Below, one piece after another: positions 1 through 12,414 of a stretch of DNA of 64,000 nucleotides (within the stretch, counting starts at the first letter, position 1; each line of letters starts with the position of its first letter). A program made the translations under genes and the position numbers. The notes under the pieces are model-generated. The model saw only the letters and a program-made list of their open reading frames with translations. It had not been told where the DNA came from and did no database searches. Source of the DNA: Dendrobium chrysotoxum (Eukaryota > Streptophyta > Magnoliopsida > Asparagales > Orchidaceae); contig CM034301.1 in NCBI GenBank assembly GCA_019925795.1, positions 44,045,783 through 44,109,782 on the forward strand, given 5' to 3'.

Positions 1-1199
1 GAAATAGAGAAGGGAAAGGCAGAACCTAGACTCCTCTAAGTTATTGTTAGTAAAATTTTAAATATTAATAATTAAGTAAAACTAATTAAATTATTAATAA
101 AATTATTAGTTAAATACTTAGTTATTTCAAAATAATTAATATGATTAAATTTGATTTTTAAATGAAAATAATTATTATAAAATATTATAAATAATAATCA
201 ACTGCCTTAAATCTTTTAATCACCTTAAATGCTTTAATTATTCAAGAAATGCATGTCAAATCTTTTAACTGTCTTAAATCCTGAATTGAATAGCCAAACA
301 GTCACACAGAATTTATCATAATTGCTGCCAAGATTTTAGGAGTGTAATTTGTAAATAGCCAGGCCAATCTTGCCCCAGCATAATATTTGATTGCGATGAG
401 AAATCAGCCATTTGATCTTGTTTAATCCACGAGGAAGATTTGATGAGTGTTTGTTTGGACGAGTTTTGAGTGTAAATAATTTTAAAATACATTGGATTGT
501 GCTCTACTCTTCTCCTTCATAGTGAGCATCATCACTTGGTCTCCTCCCTCACACGATGTTGATCCTGCCAACAACTCCTCCAATGAACTCTAATTGCATC
601 TATTCTCCTTTACACGCTACTAATCGCATCAATTTTTGCCCTAGCGAGCTCTCGCTGAATGCCCTAAGTTCCAATTAAACTAAAATATATATACTCCCTT
701 AAATTTCAAATACAATGTATTACTAATTTTTGCATGCTAGAACATTTAAGACAATAATGAGATAGAGAGTTTAATATCTCGATTTTGTATGAAAACTCAA
801 TACAAATACAAATAAGAAAATAGTTGCAAGAGACGTTCAAATTTTTAAGTGAAAAGCTTGAAAATGAAAAAAAAAAACCATAAGAATTAGCCTAGATGAA
901 ATGATATCACCAGTATTTCCTATTAATAATAATGCATGTTCCTGTGATTGTGAAAAGTGTTGATAAAATATAATAAACATAAGTTGTATATAATGAATTC
1001 GATGGTGGAAGTTGGAAAAGCCTTATGGCATGGTCAAGAGCCATTTGTTGTAACATTGGACATACTCCTTTAAGGGGTGGAGACCAAATACTAAGAAATC
1101 TAGCATAAATCATAGTGTTAATATCGGGAGTTGGAGTTAATGTTGATGACATAGATCAATCTTTTAAGTGATGACGGTATTAGCATTGGTAACCAAGTC
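1..1199. other. AT-rich intergenic DNA
   Basis: No gene is recognisable. The segment is AT-rich, especially around 50-200, where short AATTAATAAT-like words recur. The reading frames present are short, have no recognisable domain and no supporting splice sites. Confidence 0.6.
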
Positions 1200-1504
1200 A
1201 GCTGGGGTCAGGTTAGCTAAGAGATAATTATCAGAGGACTATAAGTCAGGGGACCATGCTGAGCAACAGTGGTTGGAGGAACATAGCTCGACGACATCCG
1301 TTGAAGGATCATAGTAGGGTGATATTGGTTGGAAGACCGTAGTTAGACGACAATGGTCAGAGGACCATAGTTGGGCAAATATGATTGAATGACCATAGTA
1401 GAGTGATGAGGTTGGAGGATTGTAGTCAGTTGGTGATTGTTTGGAAGAATTGTAGTTGGGTGACAGATGTCAAAGGATAGTAGTAAAGCAACAGTGGTTG
1501 ATAA
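1200..1504. repeat. Degenerate 28-bp minisatellite, left part
   Basis: Successive blocks of about 28 bp share the pattern GGTTGGAGGACCATAGTTGG followed by GCGACAAT-like bases. Four or five consecutive 28-base units can be aligned between about 1328 and 1470. The copies are strongly diverged, so the array is old. It stops at about 1504 and the same pattern resumes at about 3238, so the array was one block before an insertion. Confidence 0.65.
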
Positions 1505-3237
1505 TGTCATGCCCGGGATCTAAAGTGAAAGAATTTCTTTTCTTTCTTTTCTTTTCATTGATTTATTTCTTTCTTATTTCTCAATAATAACCAATAGCCA
1601 TTTATAAACAAATTCATTTGACATCTAAAACTGATTAATTGCATTACATGAAATAAATAAATAATGAAAATATCATTCACATTATTATGGTAGTCAATAT
1701 TTACATTTCGTCTATGTGGTAAAAAATGATATACACAATAGCTTTTATAGGCTATAAAAGAATACACATAAACTAGAAAAACTAAAAGATAACCAAATTA
1801 ACATCGCTACCTAGCCTCAAGTTGTAGGCTCTTTAACTTTACCTGAAATCATGTAAACCACGTAATGAGCATAAAAGTCCAACACATAACTAAAATTTTA
1901 TGAATGAACTCAATGCAAGGCAAAAGAGAAATAACATATTGTAAATCATATAAAAAATTTATAAATTAATATATAAGCTATCTGTATCAGTCACATGTAT
2001 CAATCATTCATTTTATCTTTATCATATAATCAATTTCATTCAGTCATATCATTCAATCGTTCTCATCAGTCTATCAGTTATACGGTAGGATCAATATCCT
2101 TATTTAGTAACGATAAACAGTAATAGAAATTAGTATATATATTCACTAATTAGTATCAATAATCAGTAATCAATAATAATTAGTATCAATAAACAGTATT
2201 CTATAAGATATTCAGATGATAGTATCTTGAGGGTATCTTACTCATGCACTTATGACTCACAATCAATCGCCCCTTATGATTCTCAATCAGTGTACTCCTT
2301 ATAACTCTCCTTGAATTATGTGAATCAGTTGCCCCGACTCCTTTAACTCCTAATAAGTCTCCAACTTCTTATGACTTCTAATCAGTAATCAATATCAGTA
2401 TCAGAATCATCCATAAGACAGATAAGATTCTAAAGGCAACCCCTACAAGTTCAAGTGGTGTCTCCCATCACGTAACACTTTATCCTTTATAGAGTTCAAG
2501 AGGTGACTCACATAGATAGAACTTTGTCTTGTATAGCACTTAGTTCCCATATTCTGACTTATATATGTCTCTAATACCACTCTCCGAATCGCATGCTTAT
2601 ATTCATTCACATCAATCACAATACATCATTTTTCACTTCATTTTCAGTACACTTTTTCCCACACATTTTACACAGGGAAAATTTAATTAGTGAAAATGCA
2701 ATATAATCATATCATATTGTTCAGAATGAACAAATTTATAACATATCAAAAGCTCTAAGGTGAAAGCTAACGAAATCAGGAGATAATATATTTTTGACAG
2801 ATTTATGAGAGATAAAATTCATTGAAATTAAAAATCATCAAAAATAGATATGAGAGGATATTTACTTACAATAATCAAAGGACTTTTTATAGCAGAAGCG
2901 GCAGATAAAAATGACAAAAAATTGGCTTTCTCTCTCCTCTTCCTCTCCATTCTACCTTTCCTTTACGAGCAAGCCATAGTCGAAATGGTGGAGGTGGTGG
3001 CGCTGGGGTACTTTAATCCTTAGATTTAGAATAAAAAATATATAAAATTACTATTAGTGGTCCAGCACCTTAGCGTTGCATGTAGATTTTAGAATTATTG
3101 TATAATAGAGACTCAAACATCATAGTGGCATTTTTTGGCTCCGTAGCGCTCAAAAGCACAGCGTCGAAGTGCTCTAATTCAAACATAAATTCAAAAATTT
3201 ATATTTTAAAATACTTTTCATTTTTTTATTGTTATAA
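1505..3237. mobile_element. Insertion splitting the minisatellite; possible degraded solo LTR
   Basis: This AT-rich segment of about 1.73 kb interrupts the 28-bp array. Its left edge reads TGTCATGCCCGGGATC, which resembles the TG-initial termini of some plant Ty3/Gypsy LTRs. The interior has repeated AATCAGT and CCCCTTATGA-type words that are also LTR-like in style. I could not find a convincing CA terminus or a matching target-site duplication at the right edge, so class, orientation and exact right boundary are open. No coding capacity is seen. Confidence 0.35.
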
Positions 3238-3830
3238 ATGGACCATAGTTTATAGATGATAGTTGGAAGAACGTAGTTAGGTGATGTTTGTTATAGGATC
3301 ATAGTAGAGTGATATTAGTTGGGGATCGTTATCGGACGATGATGATTGGATGACTATAATTAGGTAATAATGGTCAAACTATAGTCAATTCATGTTATCA
3401 GAGGACCCTAGTTGAGTGATGGTGTTCGAAAGGTCTTTGTTAGATAGTAGAGATTGGAGAACCATACTTAGGTGATAGGGGTCGAAGGACATTAGTTAGG
3501 CAATGGTAATAGACGGACCATAGTCAGGGGGTCAGAGGATCATAGTTGGACGATGATAATTCAAGAACCGTACTTAGGCCACGTTATTTAGAGCATCATA
3601 ATCAATTGATGGTGGTTGGAGAACTGTAGTTGGGTTACAATAGTTAGAGGTTTGTATTCGAGTGATGGTGGTTGGAGGGATGGTAGTTCTGTGGTTGGAG
3701 AACAATAGTCCAGCTATTGTGGTTAGAGGATTATTATCAGACGACAGTGGTTAGTCGATGATGATTGAGCAGTGGTTTAATGATGGTAGCTAGGTAGGGG
3801 TCTGATGGCCACAATCAGACGATAGCCAGA
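3238..3830. repeat. Degenerate 28-bp minisatellite, right part
   Basis: The 28-bp GGTTGGAGGACCATAGTTGG-type pattern resumes here and runs about 590 bp with heavy divergence. No protein is supported; all frames are broken by frequent stops. Confidence 0.6.
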
Positions 3831-4837
3831 TGATTGTGCTCATGTTGAGCTCTGAAGTTCTTAAAGCATCAAAGCTTTCTTGAATCTCAAGCCATCCTTT
3901 TCTATGTAGAGAGTGACAATTTATTTATAGACTTTTGAGAATGACATGACATGCCTTATAAATTTAAAGAAAATTCAAAACACTCAATCAGATGACCCAT
4001 ATTGATTTCATTGATCATACAACATTCATTTAGCATTTAATTGCATCAATGTTGTTATAATTAGATGATCTTGGGCCTGTTGGATTTATCTCATCGAGAT
4101 ACTTGATTTGATTATAACTATGAAATTTTTTAAGATCATTTGATCATCCAATTAATATTTGAAATCATTCAATTATGCTTCAAATATTTGATCTAAGCTC
4201 TTTGTACTCATATTGGATCTTTTTTTTGTCAACGGTTCATTTCGTTGAGATGTTTAGTACAATTATAACTTTGCCAAAATTATAATTCAGATGATTCTTA
4301 ATTTAATTTTGAAAGTTTTTAATTCAAATCTACATCAATATCTGTGCTCGATCAAAATAATTTTTGATAACGTATCAATAATACTAATGAATTCTAAATA
4401 TTTGTAACCAAAGAACCCTTAAGAATTAATGAAGTATATGTGAATAATTAATTAGGAGGATATAAATAGTCTATACTTTCTAGGGGAATTACATAGGTAT
4501 ATATAAGTTTTTAGAGGGAATTATAATTTTTTTAACTATCTAATTGTATTTATTAATTCGATCTTGTTGTCATTTAATAATCACCTCAAGGTGAAAAACC
4601 TGAATAAAAAAAATGGGGAAGCCTTTTCTTAAAATGTCTGGTAAGAAATCTTGCCAACCCATGTAGAGTAAACAATATGGATAAATGGCTTTAACTCTAA
4701 AAAGAAATTAAAACTCTCGAATCATTAAGGCATAAAAAATTAATAGTTAATAAATGGGCCTTAGTTTAAAGAATGCGCAAGGAGAGTAGATGTATTAGAT
4801 TCGGCCCGTATTAAGAAAAGTTGAAGTAGATTTGGGC
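3831..4837. other. AT-rich intergenic DNA, no feature recognised
   Basis: About 1 kb of AT-rich single-copy-looking sequence. I see no gene, RNA gene or clear mobile-element terminus in it. Confidence 0.5.
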
Positions 4838-4959
4838 TTTTTTTGGGACAGCTTTTATATTGCTTTATAAAATAGCTTTTTAGTATATTTTTTATATATA
4901 TAAAAAAAATTGTACTATGAATTTGCTTTAAAAAATAGTAATAAAGCTGTCCCAAAAGA
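4838..4959. mobile_element. MITE-like inverted-repeat element
   Basis: The ends are inverted repeats: left TTTTGGGACAGCTTTTAT, right ATAAAGCTGTCCCAAAAG. The inverted homology continues inward (TTGCTTTA-type words). The total of about 120 bp with no coding capacity fits a miniature inverted-repeat transposable element. A clear target-site duplication was not found, so the superfamily is not assigned. A similar element with a GGGAC core near its tips lies at 56541-56662. Confidence 0.6.
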
Positions 4960-5070
4960 AGCTTAAAAAGATTTGATTAGAAAGTAATAAAAATGATATT
5001 TTTTTATTAGATTTAAATGAGAATTTGACTCTTTAATATTAGGCAATGAATAGACGAGATTCATGGAGCA

Positions 5071-5075
5071 GACCC
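5071..5075. repeat. Target-site duplication of solo LTR E3, left copy (GACCC)
   Basis: GACCC directly precedes the TGTGGACC terminus of the oldest LTR. The same five bases follow its other terminus at 55940-55944. The match across 51 kb shows that everything between went into one original site. Confidence 0.85.
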
Positions 5076-5186
5076 TGTGGACCTCCGAAAGGACACAAAC
5101 ACCGCCTCCCCGCGAGGAGAAGACAGTATCTGTCCAATGGGAGGGCAGATTCGATCACACATATGATTAATCATTGAGGATAGTGG
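5076..5186 (-). mobile_element. Solo LTR E3, piece 1 of 3 (3' tip)
   Basis: This 111-bp piece starts TGTGGACCTCCGAAAGGAC. It is a diverged copy of the first 111 bp of the E1 LTR that follows it. It ends in AGTGG, where E1 inserted, and continues without a gap at 26485. In element sense (minus strand) it is the last part of the LTR. Confidence 0.88.
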
Positions 5187-5384
5187 TGTGAACCTCCGAA
5201 AGGACTACAAACACCATCGCCCCGCGAGGGGAGACAGTATCTGGCCAATGGAAGGGCAGATTCGATCATGCATACGATTAACCATTGAGGATAGCGGCTC
5301 TCACCAGCACACCCCGATGGGTAATAATATATACGATCTGATCGTAACGGGTTTCCCCCACCCGATACATTAGCTCGAATGGGG

Positions 5385-5432
5385 TTTATTTGAGAGTGGG
5401 ATTCGGTTTCCCACGGGCGCAAGCCCCCGTGG
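5385..5432 (-). promoter_or_regulatory. Conserved hairpin and AATAAA signal in E1 3' LTR
   Basis: In element sense a perfect 7-bp stem CCACGGG/CCCGTGG (5411-5432) is followed 20 bases later by AATAAA (complement of 5385-5390). The pair recurs in every LTR copy of the window. It is a reasonable candidate for the poly(A)-site region, which would place the end of R roughly 200 bp before the LTR end. The poly(A) role is inferred. Confidence 0.45.
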
Positions 5433-8400
5433 TTAATTACATCTCAAGCCGGAGCCTGAGAATACTCTCGATTAAGGATTCTATATTATACTTTCTGAAT
5501 TGTGATTGGCACATAGGGGGAAGACTAGGAAGTCCTACTCGAAGGGAAAGAGAGGTTCAACTAGGCTTAGTCAACATGCACGGCTCACATCAGCATCCGG
5601 AGGGACTAAGGTAGTGAGAAGAAACCGGAGAAAAATAAATAAATCATGCACTCGAAGCATGCAGGAGAGAAGGATGAAGGTGGCGTCATCCGTGTGACGC
5701 GGATATGTAGGGTTTATGGTCCCTGGAAGACAGAAGACCTACCTACCGATGAGGCATACTACGAAGCAATAGTAGCCTTGAATCCTAAATCTATGGTGGG
5801 TTTAGTGTTCTACGCAACACTAACACCCGTGTCCTAGCTAATGCATTCTGGGCTTATATCCTGCCTGAAAAGGAAAGCCAGCTAACCACCTAAGCGTATA
5901 AAATCCATGTTATCCAAGTCTTTATGGAAGATGGGTAGGTAGTTTGGTTATTGGAAGTAGGACCGACGTCTAGAGAGTCTCATAAATGGCCCTGGACTTA
6001 TGTAGGGTGTATGCTCCTAAGACTGATGCAATAAGAATTTTAATTTAATTAGTTTCTAATGCGATGCATGCTGGTTAATGATCTCAAATCGAATATGCAT
6101 AGAATTTTAAAAAAGGGTTATAAAATAGTTTTTTAGAAAAGACTAGGCTTCCCCAGATCCAGCACCTCATCCTCATAGGTCGGATTATCTGGACTCTACC
6201 CGCAGGCGGGGAAGTGTCTTATAGCAAGGAGGGAGAGAATGCATCACTATGCATGCGACCCCGGACGGTTCCGGCTATTCCCTGGTTCGTTAGGTTTCTA
6301 TATTATTTAATTTTTTAAAATTTTAGAATTTTATTACGAGTAGAAAAGATTTGTTCCTAAGGAGCCTAACGAAATCAGGCCAAGCACATGCAAGAAAGAA
6401 ATCTAAGAAAAGCAGGCAATTTCTACTGCGCACACAAAATAAACAAATCAATATAAATCCACAGAGCAGAGTAAGAAAGAGTCCACAGTCCACGGCAAGT
6501 GCCGTATAAGTACAACCCAGGGTCTGCAGAAAAGTAATGGTGGCCAGGCCCCACCGACAACATCCTGGATTCTAATCCTACTGAATGACGCAAGTCTTAA
6601 ATGCAAGGCATTTCATCTTCAAATCTTCATCTTTGAATGGATCATCTTCCTCCAGCTCTTTCTCCTTCGGATCATCCTCCTTTGGGTCATTCTCCAGAAG
6701 GGGTACCCAAATGAATAAGAAATTCCCTATGAAGGGCCTTTCTTTTTCTCTTTGGGTACCGAGTATCTGGAATGCCTTGCCTTTAAAGACTTTCACAACT
6801 CGATATGAATTATATCAAATTACATTATGAAAAAGAAAATCTAGACCCAGACTGAACCTGCAAGGTTATCCTAATAAAACATCCCAAGCAGTTTATATGT
6901 CACATCTCAAGCAGTTATATCTATGCAGAAAAATAAGCACACTTGGTCATGCTCTTATTTATTTGGGGGCTAAGCATTCTGGAGCACCTGTAGCAAGCAT
7001 TTATAATTCATGATTTATCATATTAGCCCCCGTTTATTTTAGTGCTGCGTGAGCATGGCCACCTGCATAAGACTGAGTCAGTATAAAACGTCCCTAGCCT
7101 AGGGGTAGATCTAACGCACAAGCAGCAACATCACAAGTAAAGTGTAGTACAGTAATAAAATAAACACTCACATCGAATCAACACAAACAGCACACGTGCC
7201 ACATGCAAGAGCGATCACAACACAGAAAACAACTGAGAAAGAGAACACCGGCCTAACCTAGATCTAGAAGTGGTGCCCTAACAATCAATTCTATGTGTGT
7301 GTAGGAAGTTTGTGTGGCATTGGATAGATCATATATTGGGTAGATGGTTTGAGTTGTTTTGTGTTAATATTTGTTGAAGGTTTGGAAAGGAGGATTTGGT
7401 TAAAGTTCAAATATTGGTAAATTAGGGTCCATTTTTAGTTAATTTAGTTTGTGGATCTATTTTAATAGTTATGATAGTGATCTTTAAAGTTTAAGTTATA
7501 TTAGCGAGTTTTAGAAGGTCCACGGTCTACCTATCCGCTAGGTTAAGAGGGCTAAAAAAAAAGGTCATTATTAGAAACAGGTTGGGTCTAGGGGAGTTAG
7601 TGTTTTTATAAAATAGTAGACCTTACCACGAGTAATTAGACTATTAGTTTGTTGGATTTAGAGTTTTCTAAGCAAAGTTATGATTTTAGGAGTTTCGGGC
7701 CCTAGTTATTGAACTACGGTTGACCGGAGAGTTGACTTTTCAAGTTAGGTTGATTTCTAGAAAGTTGATATTTTTAATAAATAGTAGACTTTGATTAGAG
7801 TTGATTGCTTTTTAATTCACTTGATTTGGATTTTTCTGTAATTAGTTACGAATTTTAAAAGTTTGGGTATTATGAGTCTTTTAGGTTTGAGTTAGGTTTG
7901 TTTCTCAATTTTATAACTCCTAGAATTTGAGTTTGTTTTGATGAATTTTATTTAGTTAATATTTAATTAAAGGATGATAAATAAGTTAGTGAGGTTTAAT
8001 TCAAATTCATGTTCAAGTTTTACCTCCTAGTGATTTCGTATGTTGATTTTAGTTTGATTGAAGGTTAAGTGTCTTAATGCATTTCTGATTTAGGCTATGA
8101 TTGATTTTATTATTTTATTAATGAATTAAGGCAAACTAGCCCTAGGGTGGCGTGTCACTAGGTTTTCTATGTTTAGTGTTTCTATCCTAAGGGAGCATGC
8201 ATCATAAGTCTAAGTTATCTAAGACTCGGTCCTTAATTCTTGTCCTTAGGTGTCACTAGTGTTGTAGGAGATGGATAGATGTTTTATTTCTAACCCCTTA
8301 GACATTCGCATATGTGTGATTGGGTTTAAGGAAATCAAAGTCCAAATAAAATTTTCAACTTTAAATGTGCTTTCAACCCACATGCGTAAGCTCATCTTTA

Positions 8401-10297
8401 AAAGAAAATGCAAGTAAGAAGAAGAAAAACTATCCATGAAAAAGAGAACTAAGAGAGCCTCTTAGTATCGGGCCCCTCAAATACAAAACAATTCATGACG
8501 TCTCAAGAATCCAAAATAACTCATAAAATCTCTCAGACAACACAAAATATAAAACTTTTCGATGCAAAACAATAGGTTTCTTTAAACGTGGGGTGGGTCT
8601 GAAGAAACCACTTGACTATAAAAATGTATATAAAGTTCTCCCAATTAATCATGACTCAAAAAGATCAAATATGCACTTGATGTATTTCCATAAAAGAAGC
8701 ATTAACCTATTCCTCACTTCAAGCACAATATATGTATTCAAAGAATGTTAACTTCAGCAGTTCCAATAAGCTCAAAAATCTTTTCCAAAAGTTCAAAGGA
8801 AACTATATATAACAACATGAATGCAATCTCTAATTACCATCAATCTTGCTCACCATCATGAAGGAAATGAGGTTCAGAAAAAAAAAATGCTCTCAACATC
8901 CTCATTTGGTCACCCTTTACCATGTTTCATAAAAAAAACATAAGGAATGAAAGTAGTGGTAGAAAGAGAAAGAGGGGTAGAGAGAGGAAGATGGCAAAAG
9001 AGAGAAAGAGAATCACCATATATTTACCACAGGCTCCACCTTCCAACAATTACCCACCAAACCCACCTTATATAATGATAGATCCGACGCATAGAAACTA
9101 TTTGTAACATGTACAAATTTGCAACTCATAAGCTCATTTGGAATATAAAGGAAGTGAGATAAGCACATACTTCCTCAACACCCTCGCTTGGTCGAAACCT
9201 ACAACATTTCTTAATAAACATTATTGCATGTGTATATGATAACCTTGACATAAAACATATGCTCAACATGACCATATGTGTCTATATCGAATGCATCATG
9301 ATCACGATTCCAATGGTCATATGAGTCAATTCTCCAACAAACTATTGCAACTCAACATGAGAAGATCATTTGAAGAAATCATTATGTATATTTATGCAAA
9401 TCTCAATTTTCAACACTTCTATACATATCCTTTGAAAGAAAAGTTAAAAAAAAACATATATCTGGATATAAGCACCCTAATTGGCCATAGATCACTTTGT
9501 AGTGAAGCTACCTAAACACTCCATAGGAAATCGCTACTTATGGGGCAATCAAAGCATCACTATGTACAAGAACTTTCATAAGATCCAACTACAAAGTGAT
9601 TAACAAGGTAATCTGCACTAAAATCCTTTCTTATTGCTGCTGAAATTTGCATTAGAATCCTACTAAATCCACTCTATTTTTATGCTGAAAACTGCAGCTA
9701 ATGCTCCCTACTTGGAGCAAAAAAAATCTGAGGTTATCATGGTATTATTGGAAAGAAGAAAATCAGTCCATGAGCTCTGAATAAAAGAAACACAATCCCT
9801 GAAGGAATGACTTTCAATCTTTGCATATATTTCATAGAATGAGCAAGTCCATATTCAGATTTTTTTTTTTCTTATAAACATTTAAACAAAACATTGGAGA
9901 AACCTTCATATGAAAGAAATCATTGTATAGAGCTTCAATGCAAGCAAATCAACTATGGCTTTCCCTTGAGGTATTATCACAAATATCTTAAATGCATGTT
10001 TTGATAAAAGATCAACATGGCTTCTTGTACTTTTCTAAGGCTTACACCTACAATTCTAAGTCATGCAACATGAGTCAAATAAGATAGCAGAAAATCATAG
10101 CACCACTGTCTCATTTTCCATTAAGAGGTCAAAATGAAATGAATCTAAAACCCTTTTCTTTGGAAATACATACTCACTTTGCCTTGATCAATCTCTGATT
10201 CCTTCTTAGGAGATAGAGATAAGAATAAGGGAAGAAGAGTTGGGGAAGAAGAAGTGGAAGAAGAAGAAGAAGGAAGAGGTAAAAGAGGAACATATAC

Positions 10298-10870
10298 CTG
10301 CTATGGAATAGAAGGTCTCAACTAGGGCAAGAGAGACGGGAAGCTTCGGCCCTTTGCTCTGGACGGACCCAACCTAGCGGGAGGAAAACGGTTCCGACTC
10401 CTGGGCTCTTTGCGAACAGGTCCGGCTTCAGCTGAGTTCGCTCAAGCAGGAAGAAGTGCGAGGGGGTCCGGCTTTGGCTGGATCATGCGAGCCGCAGCCA
10501 CCAAGAACAGGGAGGTGTCGGCCTTGGTAGGAGGCGGAGGAGTCTCGGCTGCTCTGGATGGGAGCAAGGCGTCGGTCTCCACTTGGCTTCGCCTGGAGTT
10601 CGCGAGAGAGAGAGAGAATAGGAGGATTGGGGGCTGGCGTCGAGTGCCTTGCGAAACAGAGAAGGGAGAGAGGGAGGTCGCCAGAGCAGGGAGAAGGCAA
10701 GGGTCTAATTTCAGCTGCTTGAATCCGCCGCCCCCCCTGCAGCCACGAACCAGGAGATCAAAAATAAACGGCTCTCTGAGCCGAGAAAGGCGTGAATCAA
10801 ATGCTCGTTAATGCGCTCTGATTTTTTTTAAATCATTCCATACTGGTTCGCTACTCGACGCCCATCTGAA
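10298..10870 (-). promoter_or_regulatory. GC-rich leader region of E1 3' LTR ending in a donor-like site
   Basis: This is the 3'-LTR copy of the leader described at 25491-26060. The plus-strand bases ACCTG at 10296-10300 read CAG/GTATAT on the minus strand, a good 5' splice-site consensus. In the 3' LTR it would not be used for gag. The open frames over this block are by-products of high GC content. Confidence 0.4.
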
Positions 10871-11286
10871 TCACATAATGGCGGGATTTAGGCTGAATCG
10901 TAGATCGCAGCCATCGATGTAGTTGCTTGATTTTGATATTAAAAATTCAAATTTATTAGAACATAATTTGGGAGTTTATTTAGCACTAATTTGGGCATGT
11001 TCAAGTTAAATTTGAGTTCAAATCAAACTTAATTTAGCTCAAAGCAAGTTGAATCAGGTTCAATGCGGCTTGACTAAATTTAATTAATGAAATTAAACCA
11101 GAACTTGATGCAAATTTTATTCGAATCGAGCTCGACAAGGTTCGAATGTATTGATCAAGACTAATTAAACCTCGTCGGGTCTAATCTGACTAAACTCGAG
11201 TCACCTCGAGTGTAAATTGGGCTCGACGAGGCTCAACTAAACTAATCAAACTCGCCAGAAGAGTACGAGCAGAAACGAGGTCAATA

Positions 11287-11303
11287 AACGGACCCCCAAC
11301 AGG
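11287..11303 (-). promoter_or_regulatory. E1 polypurine-tract-like site
   Basis: On the minus strand this reads CCTGTTGGGGGTCCGTT directly before the 3' LTR. E2 has the same sequence in the same place. A G-rich run next to the 3' LTR is where plus-strand priming is expected, although this tract is short and interrupted by TCC. Confidence 0.6.
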
Positions 11304-12410
11304 TGCGGTGAACGACTAGTGAACCGTTCGTGTTGGCGTTGACCTCCCTACATCTAGGAAGGTGCAACCTTATGCTCAATTAGTGAGATTCGCTATGAAG
11401 ATGCAATCCTATGATCAATTAAAGAGACTCAAGAAACATCCAACCACACCACAATCATACAGTCATGCATTGGTGTCCCACCATGCTATGATCATATAAT
11501 CACACAGTAATCATACAACCATACGATTATAAGATGATCATTCAACCACACAATAATCATATAACCATAGAATTATTGTACACTTATGTCACAACCACCT
11601 CATCACCAAATCATGCACTAGTGATGTGATCACTCAGTAACGCATAATCAAGTCATAAATACATAACCACATAATATTCTTATGATCATGTAATAATTGT
11701 CTAGCTATAAGATGATTATCAAAACACACGATAGGTGGACAATCATGCAATGACGATATAACAATCGTACCATTACACAATGTAATAATCATTTGATGCC
11801 ATGCTCACGTAGTCATGCAACAGTCATCAAATCATGCAAAAGTCACATGCTCATGTAACAAACCCAAATATAAAATAATCATTTAGTCATGCAATAAGCG
11901 ATCTAAATATGTAAAGATCACATCGAGATCAAACAATCACACAATGACCATGCACTCAATCAATTACTCAATCATGTGATGATCATACAACCACACCGGC
12001 ATGGTGGGACAGAAGATGGGAGAGAAACTTGAAATTCATCTAATCGACACGAAACAGTGAATAAAGGAAGCTCAACGCTCACTAAACCAACTCGGAATAG
12101 TGAGGGAGGGCCAAGGAAAGAAAATTAACTATCTGCTTAACCCCATCGAAGCAGTAGAGTAGAAGAAGGAGAAAGGGATTTCATGCTCGCATGAGCAGAA
12201 TCGGAACGAAAATATAAAGAATTATAGAAAATTCAGCAATCATCTAGAACATGTCCACGATGATGTGAAGAGAAAGGAAAGCCAACAATCACTTGATTAA
12301 ATCAAAACAATAAATGATAATAATCAGAGAAGAGTAAGGAAAATCATCAAAGAAAGAGGGTAGACCATCTGTCTGCCTAACCATATCGAAACAGCAAAAT
12401 AGAAGGTACA
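11304..12410 (-). other. E1 non-coding spacer with CATGCAATGATCA-like low-complexity repeats
   Basis: No gene. From about 11430 to 12000 the sequence is a degenerate run of CATGCAATAATCAT/CATACAACCA-like words. The matching part of E2 (about 41940-42060) is much shorter, so the stretch has expanded or contracted between the two elements. Confidence 0.55.
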
Positions 12411-12414
12411 AAGG

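Larger units (their letters stand above)
5187..11286 (-). repeat. E1 3' LTR (6.1 kb, internally deleted)
   Basis: It begins TGTGAACC on the plus strand and ends GGTCAATA, where the intact terminus would be GGTCAACA; the last motif carries one substitution. It lacks about 686 bp that are present in the other E1 LTR at 22841-23526. The junction is at about 8332 with a 2-bp GA microhomology. Related sequence in the E2 LTR shows that the missing DNA is ancestral, so this is a deletion here and not an insertion in the partner. Confidence 0.93.

Noticed and set aside
10410..10811. Open frame of 133 codons in the E1 LTR (also 25603-26004)
   Set aside because: It is antisense to the element over a GC-rich leader; length is explained by few stops in GC-rich DNA, and there is no domain.
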